A DNA stretch of 7,552 nt from JBKPHS01 sp046729975 (lineage in GTDB: Bacteria > Actinomycetota > Thermoleophilia > Solirubrobacterales > Thermoleophilaceae). Under the pieces are notes generated by a model. That model was not told where the DNA came from, did not search any database, and was given only the letters and a program-made list of their open reading frames with translations. Below, piece after piece: positions 1 to 6,789 of the stretch (the stretch's first letter is position 1; each line of letters starts with the position of its first letter). The stretch lies in NCBI GenBank assembly GCA_046729975.1, contig JBKPHS010000202.1, positions 1 to 7,552 on the forward strand, given 5' to 3'. The translations under genes were made by a program, and so were the position numbers.

Positions 1-77
1 GGCTCGCGGCCGAGCCGCTCGACTATCCCCTCGTACTCTGCGTCCGTGAGCCCGAGCTCGCGGTGACGCGACTGCAT
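1..77 (-). CDS. purL: PurL, phosphoribosylformylglycinamidine synthase large subunit (N-terminal fragment)
   Basis: Only the first 25 codons are present; the gene runs off the left edge. The visible peptide begins MQSRHRELGLTDAEYEGIVE, which matches the usual start of the short bacterial PurL (an ELGLTD-x-EY helix, then a LGRE-P element). PurL binds FGAR and ATP and, with PurQ and PurS, makes FGAM in the cytoplasm. I chose the ATG at 77 because it leaves the usual few residues before ELGLTD. A GTG at 89 in the same frame would overlap the purQ stop by 4 bases, as other genes in this block do, and would add four residues; it cannot be excluded. The position right after purS and purQ strongly supports the call despite the short length. 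Confidence 0.85.
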   Translation of the reverse strand, partial: MQSRHRELGLTDAEYEGIVERLGRE

Positions 78-85
78 CACGCCGC

Positions 86-763
86 TCACGCCGGCGCGAG
101 CTCCCGTACGTGGGCGACGAGCGACTCGAAGAGGCAGCCGCCGCCCGTCGACCCGGTGAGCGGATCGACGGCGTGCTCGGGGTGGGGCATCAGCCCGAAG
201 ACGTTCTTGGCCGCGTTGGCCACGCCGGCGATGTCGCGCAGCGAGCCGTTCGGGTTCTGGCCCGGGGCGTAGCGCAGGAGGATCTGGCCGTTCGCCTCGA
301 GCTCGTCGAGCGCGTCCTCGGGCGCGTAGTAGCGGCCCGTGGTGTGCTTGACGGGCACCGAAAGCGTGTCGCCCGCCTCGCACGCGCGCGTAAAGGGGGT
401 GTCGGCGTTCTCGACGACGAGGTCCACCTGCCGGCATAGGAAGCGGAGGCTCGTGTTCGGCAGCAGCGCGCCGGGCAGCAGCCCCGCCTCGCAGAGCACC
501 TGGAAGCCGTTGCAGATGCCGAGGACGGGACCGCCCGAGAGGGCGAACTCGCTCACAGCCTCCATCACCGGCGAGAAGCGCGCGATCGCGCCCGGCCGCA
601 GGTAGTCGCCGTAGGAGAACCCTCCGGGCACCACGACCGCGTCCACCGCGCCGAGATCGCGGTCGCCGTGCCAGAGCAGCTCGGCGTCGCCGAAGCGGGC
701 GCAGGCGCGGAGCGCGTCCACCTCGTCGCAGGAGCCGGGAAAGCGGACGACCCCGAACCTCAT
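86..763 (-). CDS. purQ: PurQ, phosphoribosylformylglycinamidine synthase glutaminase subunit
   Basis: This 225-residue class I glutamine amidotransferase supplies ammonia from glutamine to PurL in the FGAR-to-FGAM step. Visible family features are the PGGFSYGDYLRPGA element (residues 46-59), the nucleophile elbow GICNGFQ with Cys84, and the PHPEHA element with His194 and Glu196 completing the catalytic triad. Length is normal for PurQ of the three-subunit type. The ATG at 763 overlaps the purS stop (ATGA), and a GAGG ribosome binding site lies a few bases upstream, so longer in-frame extensions into purS are not needed. A segment usually seen as HGEG in many relatives reads HTTG here (residues 140-143). 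purS upstream and purL downstream complete the complex. Confidence 0.96.
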   Translation of the reverse strand: MRFGVVRFPGSCDEVDALRACARFGDAELLWHGDRDLGAVDAVVVPGGFSYGDYLRPGAIARFSPVMEAVSEFALSGGPVLGICNGFQVLCEAGLLPGALLPNTSLRFLCRQVDLVVENADTPFTRACEAGDTLSVPVKHTTGRYYAPEDALDELEANGQILLRYAPGQNPNGSLRDIAGVANAAKNVFGLMPHPEHAVDPLTGSTGGGCLFESLVAHVRELAPA

Positions 764-1002
764 CGCCGGCCCTCGCCGTCGTTCACGACCAGTACCTCGT
801 AGTCCTCGATGAGGGGATTGGCAAGCAGCTTCTCGCACATGTCGGCGACCTGGGAGACGTCGTCGACGTCGAGCTCCACCATGCGGCCGACGTGCACGTT
901 GGACACGCCCTCGAAGCCGAGCGCCGGCAGGGCCCGCTCGACGGTCTGGCCCTGCGGATCGAGGATTCCCTCCTTTGGCCTGATGAGGACCCGGGCCCTC
1001 AC
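760..1002 (-). CDS. purS: PurS, phosphoribosylformylglycinamidine synthase small subunit
   Basis: This 80-residue protein is the small structural subunit that bridges PurQ and PurL and helps pass ammonia between them. The sequence shows the family pattern: a first beta strand (RARVLIRPK), the LDPQGQTVERAL-x-x-LGF element (residues 14-30), a VxVGRMVELDV strand (36-46), then a helix and the closing strand YEVLVV (68-73). The start is GTG at 1002, which overlaps the purC stop as GTGA and has a GAGAGG ribosome binding site five bases upstream. The stop overlaps purQ as ATGA. A much longer reading frame in the same phase runs back through purC, but it is an Arg/Ala/Pro-rich shadow with no family similarity. 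Confidence 0.95.
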   Translation of the reverse strand: MRARVLIRPKEGILDPQGQTVERALPALGFEGVSNVHVGRMVELDVDDVSQVADMCEKLLANPLIEDYEVLVVNDGEGRR

Positions 1003-1859
1003 CGCGTCCTCTCGAGCCATCGCTCGAAGGGCTCGCCGCTGATGCGCTCGTAGGCCTCGACGTAGCGCCGGCGCGTGCCGGCGACGACGTCGTCCGGGAT
1101 CCCCGGGGCCGGGGGCGTCTTGTCCCATCCCGACGCCGAGGCCCAGTCGCGCACGTACTGCTTGTCGAAGGAGGGCTGGGAGTGGCCGGGCTCGTACCCG
1201 TCGGCCGGCCAGAAGCGGGAGGAGTCGGGCGTCATGACCTCGTCGCCGAGCACGATCCGGTCGTCCGAGTCGCGGCCGAACTCGAACTTCGTGTCGGCGA
1301 GGATGATCCCGCGCTCGCGGGCGTGAGCCGCCCCGAGCGAGTACAGCTCGATCGACAGCCGGCGTAGCTCCTCGAGCAGGCCGCGGTCGCCGAGGATGCC
1401 GGCGGCGGTCTCGAAGTCGACGTTCTCGTCGTGACCTGTCTCCGCCTTCGTGGCCGGTGTGAAGATCGGCTCCGGCAGCTGCTGGGATTCGACGAGGCCG
1501 GGCGGAAGCTCGATCCCGCAGACGGCGCCGGTCGCCTGGTAGTCCTTCCAGCCCGAGCCCGTGATGTAGCCCCGCACGACACACTCGACGGGGAACATCT
1601 CGAGCCGCTCGACGAGCAGCGCGCGGCCACGCACGTCGTCCGGCACGTCGGAGAACGAGAGCACGTGGTTGGGGCAAATTCCGGCCGTGCGCTCGAACCA
1701 GTGCACGGACAGGCCGGTGAGCACCTTGCCCTTGTCCGGGATCGGCGTGGGGTGCACGACGTCGTAGGTCGAGATCCGGTCGGACGCGACCATGAGGATG
1801 CGGCCCTCGCCCGCGTCGTACATCTCGCGGACCTTGCCGCTCGCGATCAGCTCTGGCAC
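999..1859 (-). CDS. purC: PurC, SAICAR synthetase
   Basis: The 286-residue enzyme joins CAIR and aspartate, using ATP, to give SAICAR. Family motifs are in order: SGKVREMYD near the N-terminus (7-15), the ASDRISTYDV loop (25-34), VECVVRGYITGSGWKDY (91-107), the LADTKFEFG signature (187-195), DEVMTPDSSRFW (206-217) and SFDKQYVRDW (230-239). The length fits the longer type of PurC seen in yeast and many actinobacteria rather than the roughly 240-residue E. coli/Bacillus type. The start is GTG at 1859 with AGGCGG just upstream, which leaves a normal N-terminus. It is the first gene after an 80-base gap, the only sizeable gap in the purine block, and it overlaps purS by 4 bases. Confidence 0.96.
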   Translation of the reverse strand: MPELIASGKVREMYDAGEGRILMVASDRISTYDVVHPTPIPDKGKVLTGLSVHWFERTAGICPNHVLSFSDVPDDVRGRALLVERLEMFPVECVVRGYITGSGWKDYQATGAVCGIELPPGLVESQQLPEPIFTPATKAETGHDENVDFETAAGILGDRGLLEELRRLSIELYSLGAAHARERGIILADTKFEFGRDSDDRIVLGDEVMTPDSSRFWPADGYEPGHSQPSFDKQYVRDWASASGWDKTPPAPGIPDDVVAGTRRRYVEAYERISGEPFERWLERTR

Positions 1860-1939
1860 CCGCCTGAGGCTAACAAGCGGGGGAGTCGTCGCGGCGACGC
1901 GGTTCCCGTAGTTTGCGGGGGCTTGTGAGCGTCATCGAG
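1860..1939 (-). other. 80-base spacer between transporter gene and purC with weak inverted repeat
   Basis: This is the only gap over 50 bases inside the minus-strand purine block. The sequence holds a separated 6-base inverted repeat, ACAAGC at 1873-1878 and GCTTGT at 1921-1926, each flanked internally by a run of Gs on the plus strand, with a small GTCGC-G-GCGAC palindrome between them. No T-run follows on the minus strand, so a classical intrinsic terminator is not supported, and I see no convincing -35/-10 pair for purC. It may be an ordinary spacer, an RNA structure in the transcript or a weak promoter region. Confidence 0.3.
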
Positions 1940-2764
1940 CTACCCGAGCGCCAGCGCCACGATCCCGAGCGTGACGAGCGCCGCGCCGGCGAGGCGCTCC
2001 GCGCCGACACGCTCGTGCAGCACGAGCGCGGCAAGGGCAGTCGCGATGACCACGCTCGACTCCCGAACTGCGGCAACCGGCGCCGCCGGGGCGAGCTGGA
2101 GCGCGGCTAGCACCAGGGCGTAGGCGCCGAAACCGGCTAGCGAGATGGCGAGGGCAGAGCCGCCGAGCTCGGCCCTGAGAGCGAACGCTCCCTTCACCTG
2201 GAGCATCGTCGCGCAGTAGACGAGCGCGACTGGCGCCAGCACCAGCTCGAGGTACGGCAGCGGCGACGCGTGGCGTACTCCCTCGTTGTCGATCAGTGTG
2301 TAGCCCGCAATGCACGCGGCGATCGCACCCGCGAGCGCGAGATCGCGCTCGCTCGCCCGGCCGCGCAGCCCGCGCACCAGCAGGACGCCGGCCGCGACCA
2401 GCAGCACGCCGGCCACCTCGGGACCGGACGCGGTGGCCCCCAGCGCGGCCAGCCCCACGACCAGCACCAGCACCGGCGCGGCGCCGCGCGCGACCGGGTA
2501 GAGGACGCTCAGCTCGCCGCCGCGGTAGGCCGCGGCCAGGAGCGCGAAGTAGGCGAGCTCGAACGCCGCCGAGCCGGCCACGTACGGCAGGGCGGCCGCC
2601 TCCACGTCCCACGTGAGGGCCGCGATCGGGGCGAACACCAGCACCGACATCGGCAGCACGACCGCGGTCACCGCCTCCGGATCGTCGGTGCGCGCCAGCA
2701 GCAGGTTCCAGAGCGCGTGCAAAGACGCCGCCGCGAGGGCCAGCGCCAGCGCGTCAGCCCGCAA
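1940..2764 (-). CDS. EamA/DMT-family membrane transporter
   Basis: This 274-residue protein is almost entirely hydrophobic and divides into about ten membrane helices, in two five-helix halves, as expected for the drug/metabolite transporter superfamily. Recognisable features are the N-terminal LHALWNLLLAR segment (15-25), the YPVARGAAPVL segment at about residues 89-99, and the AAVRESSVVIATALAALVL segment near residues 231-249, matching the two EamA repeats. Substrate cannot be read from sequence; family members export amino acids, purines and other metabolites. The apparent start is TTG at 2764, 11 bases inside the end of purB, with a modest GGCGG upstream, so translation is probably coupled to purB. 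Its position within the purine genes suggests, but does not prove, a link to purine or nucleoside movement. Confidence 0.88.
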   Translation of the reverse strand: MRADALALALAAASLHALWNLLLARTDDPEAVTAVVLPMSVLVFAPIAALTWDVEAAALPYVAGSAAFELAYFALLAAAYRGGELSVLYPVARGAAPVLVLVVGLAALGATASGPEVAGVLLVAAGVLLVRGLRGRASERDLALAGAIAACIAGYTLIDNEGVRHASPLPYLELVLAPVALVYCATMLQVKGAFALRAELGGSALAISLAGFGAYALVLAALQLAPAAPVAAVRESSVVIATALAALVLHERVGAERLAGAALVTLGIVALALG

Positions 2765-4037
2765 TCCGGTCTAGCCGCCCCACGATCTCCGCGGCGTGCC
2801 TCGTGAACGCCGACGGATCGAAGATCGAGTCGAGGTCGAGGCCCGGCGCTGCCTCCGCGAGCAGCTCGCGAAACGGCGTGCCGGTGTCCCAGGCGAGCTG
2901 TGCGCTCTCCTGGACTATCCGATAGGCGTCATCGCGCGATCGCCCCGCTTCCACCAGGGCGAGCAGCGCGCGCTGCGAGTAGAGCGCGCCATGGGTGAGC
3001 TCGAGGTTCTCCCGCATGCGGTCCTCGTGCACGACCATGCCGTCGACGACCCGCACGGCGAGCGACTGCGCATAGTCGAGCAGGATCGTCGCGTCGGGGA
3101 GCGCGACGCGCTCGACGGAGGAGTGCGAGATGTCGCGCTCGTGCCAGAGGGTGACGTCCTCGAGCCCCGCCTGGGAGTAGCCGCGCAGCAGCCGCGCTAT
3201 GCCCGTGATCCGCTCGGAGACGATCGGGTTGCGCTTGTGGGGCATCGCCGACGAGCCCTTCTGGCCCGAGCGGAACGGCTCCTCGACCTCCCGCACCTCG
3301 GTCCGCTGAAGGTGGCGGACCTCGGTGGCGAAGCGCTCGAGTCCGGCGCCGGCGAGGCCGATCGCCGTGAGCAGCTCCGCGTGGCGGTCGCGTGCCACGA
3401 CCTGGGTCGATACGTCCTCGCGCGCGAGACCTAGGCGACGCAGCACGAGTACCTCGAGCTCCGGGCCGTTCGCCGCATACGTCCCGACGGCGCCCGAGAG
3501 CGCGCCGACCGACGCCTGCTCGATCGCTCGCTCGAGCCGCATGAGGTTGCGATGCGCCTCGAAGGCGAAGCCGGCGAGCTTGACGCCGAAGGTCATGGGC
3601 TCTGCGTGGATGCCGTGGGTGCGGCCGACGCACAGCGTGTCCACGTGCTCCCGGGCGCGGCGGATCAACGCGTTGCGGTACTCGAGCGCGCCGCGGACGA
3701 GAATCAGGCCGGCCGCTCCGATCTGCAGCCCCAGCGCCGTGTCCAGGACGTCGGACGAGGTGAGCCCGTGATGCACCCAGCGGCCCGCCTCGCCGACGGA
3801 TCCGGCCACGACGTCGACGAACGCCGCCACGTCGTGGTCGGTGACCTTCTCGCGCTCCCGTACGGCGTCGACCGTGAACGAGGCGCGGTCGCGGATCACG
3901 GCGGCGTCCTCCTGAGGCACCACCCCCTGCTCCGCCAGGGCGTCCACGACCGCGAGCTCCACCGCGAGCCAGGTCTCCAGCTTGCGCTGCTCGGACCAGA
4001 CCGCTCCGATCTCGGGGCGTGTGTAGCGCTCGATCAC
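2754..4037 (-). CDS. purB: PurB, adenylosuccinate lyase
   Basis: The 427-residue enzyme splits SAICAR to AICAR plus fumarate and adenylosuccinate to AMP plus fumarate, so it acts twice in purine synthesis. It is the shorter Bacillus/Thermotoga-type PurB. Visible motifs are TDHDVAAF with a conserved His at residue 68, HHGLTSSDV (89-97), GRTHGIHAEP with His141 (138-147), and the superfamily signature GSSAMPHKRNP (261-271), whose Ser lies on the mobile catalytic loop. The start is GTG at 4037, one base after the purE stop, giving MIERYTRPE, a typical N-terminus. No strong ribosome binding site is seen, so translation is likely coupled to purE. The stop lies inside the start region of the transporter gene. 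Confidence 0.97.
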   Translation of the reverse strand: MIERYTRPEIGAVWSEQRKLETWLAVELAVVDALAEQGVVPQEDAAVIRDRASFTVDAVREREKVTDHDVAAFVDVVAGSVGEAGRWVHHGLTSSDVLDTALGLQIGAAGLILVRGALEYRNALIRRAREHVDTLCVGRTHGIHAEPMTFGVKLAGFAFEAHRNLMRLERAIEQASVGALSGAVGTYAANGPELEVLVLRRLGLAREDVSTQVVARDRHAELLTAIGLAGAGLERFATEVRHLQRTEVREVEEPFRSGQKGSSAMPHKRNPIVSERITGIARLLRGYSQAGLEDVTLWHERDISHSSVERVALPDATILLDYAQSLAVRVVDGMVVHEDRMRENLELTHGALYSQRALLALVEAGRSRDDAYRIVQESAQLAWDTGTPFRELLAEAAPGLDLDSIFDPSAFTRHAAEIVGRLDRIAG

Positions 4038-4038
4038 T

Positions 4039-4508
4039 TCAGGCGTCGAGGATCTTCGACGCGAGCACGGCGGCGTTCTTCGCGCCGTTGATCGCCATGC
4101 AGGCGACCGGCACCCCAGGCGGCATCTGCGCGATGGCGAGCAGCGCGTCGAGGCCTCCGCCCACCGACGTCGACGTGGTGAGCGGCACGCCGATCACGGG
4201 GAGGTCCGTGTGTGCCGCGACGACCCCCGGAAGCGCCGCAGCCAGGCCCGCGCCGGCGATGATCACGCGCAGCCCGCGCATGCGCGCGTTCTTCGCGTAG
4301 TCGGCCACGACCTCGGGGTCGCGGTGCGCGCTCATGACTCGCATCTCGTAGCGGATGCCCCGCTCCTCGAGCTCCTTGCCGGCCTTCTCCATCACCGGCA
4401 TGTCGCTCTTCGACCCCATCACGATGCCCACCAGGGGCGCGTCGACGTCCAGCTCGTCGAAGGCGCTCTCGACCTCGGTCTGGGTGGCCGGCAGACCCGC
4501 TTCCTCGC

Positions 4509-4512
<4 letters not shown>
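4039..4512 (-). CDS. purE: PurE, N5-CAIR mutase / AIR carboxylase
   Basis: This 157-residue protein belongs to the PurE family, which makes CAIR either from N5-CAIR (class I, working with PurK) or directly from AIR and CO2 (class II). Motifs are GIVMGSKSDMPVM (29-41), MSAHRDPE with the catalytic His63 (60-67), IIAGAGLAAALPGVVAA (84-100) and the QMPPGVPVA region (129-137). The SAHR form is class I-like. Two things are unusual: about 25 extra acidic residues precede the first strand, and the canonical AAHLPG element reads AAALPG, so a second active-site His is Ala93 here. The ATG at 4512 overlaps the purD stop as ATGA. No purK lies in the window, so the class assignment stays open. Confidence 0.94.
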
Positions 4513-5789
<1,277 letters not shown>

Positions 5790-5821
5790 CCGCCCGGCTC
5801 CGTTCTCCCGGCCGCGCTCGG

Positions 5822-6103
5822 TCAGAGGGCGGCGATGAAGTCGTCGATGGGAATCGCCACGAGCGTCTCGTACTTGGCCGTGCCGCGGGAGCCGAGCTCG
5901 AGCGACACACGCGAGATGGTCTGCTCGTCGGGAGCCTCGACGACGTTGACGAAGTCGAAGCGGCCGAGCACCGCCCACTGCGCCGTCACGCTCGCGCCGA
6001 GCTGCTCGAGCTCCTTGTTGACCTCGCGGATGCGGGAAGGGTTGTTCTTGACGGTCTGGACGCCCTCCGGCGTCAGAGTGCTCAGCATGATGAAGGTCGG
6101 CAT
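5822..6103 (-). CDS. GYD-domain small protein of unknown function
   Basis: This 93-residue protein matches the GYD family (a ferredoxin-like fold group found in many bacteria and archaea, function unknown). It shows the typical opening MPTFIMLSTLTPEG, a central helix SRIREVNKELEQLG (23-36), the strand pair around WAVLGRFDFVNVVEAPD (43-59), where GRFD stands at the usual GxYD site, and the late ELGSRGTAKYETLVAIP element (69-85). There is no signal peptide or membrane segment, so it is probably cytoplasmic. The ATG at 6103 has an AAAGG ribosome binding site eight bases upstream; a longer in-frame extension is not needed. It is the first gene of the minus-strand block and ends 32 bases before purD, which suggests co-transcription with the purine genes. 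Confidence 0.88.
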   Translation of the reverse strand: MPTFIMLSTLTPEGVQTVKNNPSRIREVNKELEQLGASVTAQWAVLGRFDFVNVVEAPDEQTISRVSLELGSRGTAKYETLVAIPIDDFIAAL

Positions 6104-6197
6104 TGGCTCGGCCTTTCGGATCGCTTGGCTTGCAGATTGACTTCTCGCATCTTTTCGGATCCGGCGCAAGAGGCGCGCCCCGACCGCGGAAAGCCGT

Positions 6198-6226
6198 TTG
6201 CCCGGTCACCCTCGCGGTGATATACC
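6198..6226 (+). promoter_or_regulatory. Candidate sigma70-type promoter for the hyp operon
   Basis: TTGCCC at 6198-6203 and TATACC at 6221-6226 are separated by 17 bases; each hexamer matches four of six consensus positions. Transcription would start near 6233, giving an untranslated leader of about 31 bases before the proposed hypC start at 6264. This AT-containing patch stands out in a very GC-rich region. It is a by-eye prediction without experimental support. Confidence 0.45.
6206..6220. promoter_or_regulatory. Perfect inverted repeat in the promoter spacer (possible operator)
   Basis: TCACC at 6206-6210 and GGTGA at 6216-6220 form a perfect 5-base inverted repeat around a 5-base centre (CTCGC). 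It exactly occupies the space between the candidate -35 and -10 boxes, a common place for a dimeric regulator to bind. The regulator is unknown. In GC-rich DNA a 5-base palindrome can occur by chance, so the placement is the main argument. Confidence 0.35.
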
Positions 6227-6250
6227 CCACATTCCGCCACCTACCCGAGC

Positions 6251-6254
6251 GAGG
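6251..6254 (+). promoter_or_regulatory. Ribosome binding site that points to the ATC start of hypC
   Basis: GAGG lies nine bases before the ATC at 6264, a normal spacing. No ATG, GTG or other common start codon falls at a suitable distance in this frame, so the site favours initiation at ATC. Confidence 0.5.
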
Positions 6255-6263
6255 TACACGGCC

Positions 6264-6542
6264 ATCTGCTTGGCCATCCCCGGTCACGTCGTCGAAATCG
6301 TCGACGAGTCCAATCGGCTCGCCAGGGTCGACATTGCCGGGGTGCTGCGGACCGTCAATGTGGGGTTGCTCGACTCGGACCGGGACTGCGTCCGCGAGGG
6401 CGACTGGGTCCTGATCCACGTCGGCTTCGCGATCTCCAGGGTCGACGAGGAGGAGGCGCTGGCCACCCGCCGGCTCCTGGAGCGCATGGGCAGCGAGTAC
6501 GAGCAGGAGCTCGAGGAGCTCCGGACGAGCGTGATCGAGTGA
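6264..6542 (+). CDS. hypC: HypC, [NiFe]-hydrogenase maturation chaperone (apparent ATC start)
   Basis: The 92-residue product is a canonical HypC, the small chaperone that, with HypD, carries the Fe(CN)2CO unit and hands it to the hydrogenase large subunit. The N-terminus reads [start]-CLAIPGHVVEI, then VDIAGVLRTVNVGLL, then the conserved VLIHVGFAISRVDEEEA with His52. In HypC the start Met is removed to expose Cys2, which binds HypD and iron. Here the codon in front of that Cys is ATC, not ATG. ATC is a rare but permitted bacterial start, and GAGG precedes it at nine bases. The alternative is a TTG at 6198, adding 22 unrelated residues and burying the Cys; that TTG overlaps the candidate -35 box. 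A sequencing or assembly error is also possible. The next gene begins 4 bases after the stop. Confidence 0.87.
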   Translation: MCLAIPGHVVEIVDESNRLARVDIAGVLRTVNVGLLDSDRDCVREGDWVLIHVGFAISRVDEEEALATRRLLERMGSEYEQELEELRTSVIE

Positions 6543-6546
6543 CCTG

Positions 6547-6789
6547 ATGCCCGCCGGCTCGCCGCTCTCTCTGCGCTGCGACCACCAGGCCGGTTGCATC
6601 ACCTGCGCAGACGAGGGGGTGCCGATGCGAGTGGTGCGCATCGATGCGGGGCGCGAGCTCGCGTTGTGCGACGGCGGCGGCAGCCTAACCACCGTCGAGA
6701 CCGCCCTAGTGGGCGCGGTCGCGCCTGGAGACGCGCTGCTGGTGCACGCGGGAACCGCGATCGCCCGCCTCGAGGAGGCGTCCGCGTGA
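6547..6789 (+). CDS. Divergent HypC-like protein with CX5CX2C N-terminal element
   Basis: This 80-residue protein resembles HypC over its second half: a strand VPMRVVRID (25-33), a TTVETALVGAVAPGD core (48-62) and LLVHAGTAIARLEE (64-77), in which His67 aligns with the conserved HypC His. It lacks the N-terminal Met-Cys motif. Instead it has Cys11-x5-Cys17-x2-Cys20 in CDHQAGCITC, with His13 nearby, which could bind a metal or take the place of the HypC Cys. I assign it to the HypC/HupF family by pattern, not by search. The ATG at 6547 lies 4 bases after the first hypC, and its stop overlaps hypD as GTGA, so it is almost certainly co-translated with the other maturation genes. Its precise role is unknown. 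Confidence 0.8.
   Translation: MPAGSPLSLRCDHQAGCITCADEGVPMRVVRIDAGRELALCDGGGSLTTVETALVGAVAPGDALLVHAGTAIARLEEASA
6773..6778 (+). promoter_or_regulatory. Ribosome binding site fixing the GTG start of hypD
   Basis: A perfect AGGAGG lies seven bases before the GTG at 6786, inside the end of the preceding gene. It supports GTG as the hypD start even though it overlaps the previous stop codon. Confidence 0.75.

Noticed and set aside
1003..1677. Minus-strand upstream extension of purS
   Set aside because: It overlaps purC in another frame and is a low-complexity Arg/Ala/Pro-rich shadow; purS has a normal GTG start with a ribosome binding site at 1002.
1431..1928. Plus-strand reading frame of 165 residues opposite purC
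   Set aside because: Antisense shadow of a strong purC gene, with no domain pattern.
2270..2806. Plus-strand reading frames of up to 178 residues opposite the transporter
   Set aside because: Composition is Arg/Gln/His/Ala-rich with no recognisable motif, and it is the complement of a convincing membrane protein gene.
6114..6161. Direct repeat TTTCGGATC at 6114-6122 and 6153-6161
   Set aside because: Only nine bases, two copies, one overlapping the GYD ribosome binding site; too short to call a regulatory repeat.
6104..6169. Longer start for the GYD protein
   Set aside because: The ATG at 6103 gives the standard MPTFIML opening and has a good ribosome binding site; the extra residues are basic and unlike the family.
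6198..6263. TTG start for hypC giving a 22-residue N-terminal extension
   Set aside because: The added residues are Pro-rich and unlike HypC, the essential Cys would not be at position 2, and the TTG lies within the candidate -35 box. Kept only as an alternative.
6104..6263. Purine riboswitch or Bacillus-type PurR box upstream of the minus-strand block
   Set aside because: I looked for a conserved purine aptamer core and for PurBox-like palindromes and saw neither; no convincing minus-strand -35/-10 pair was found.
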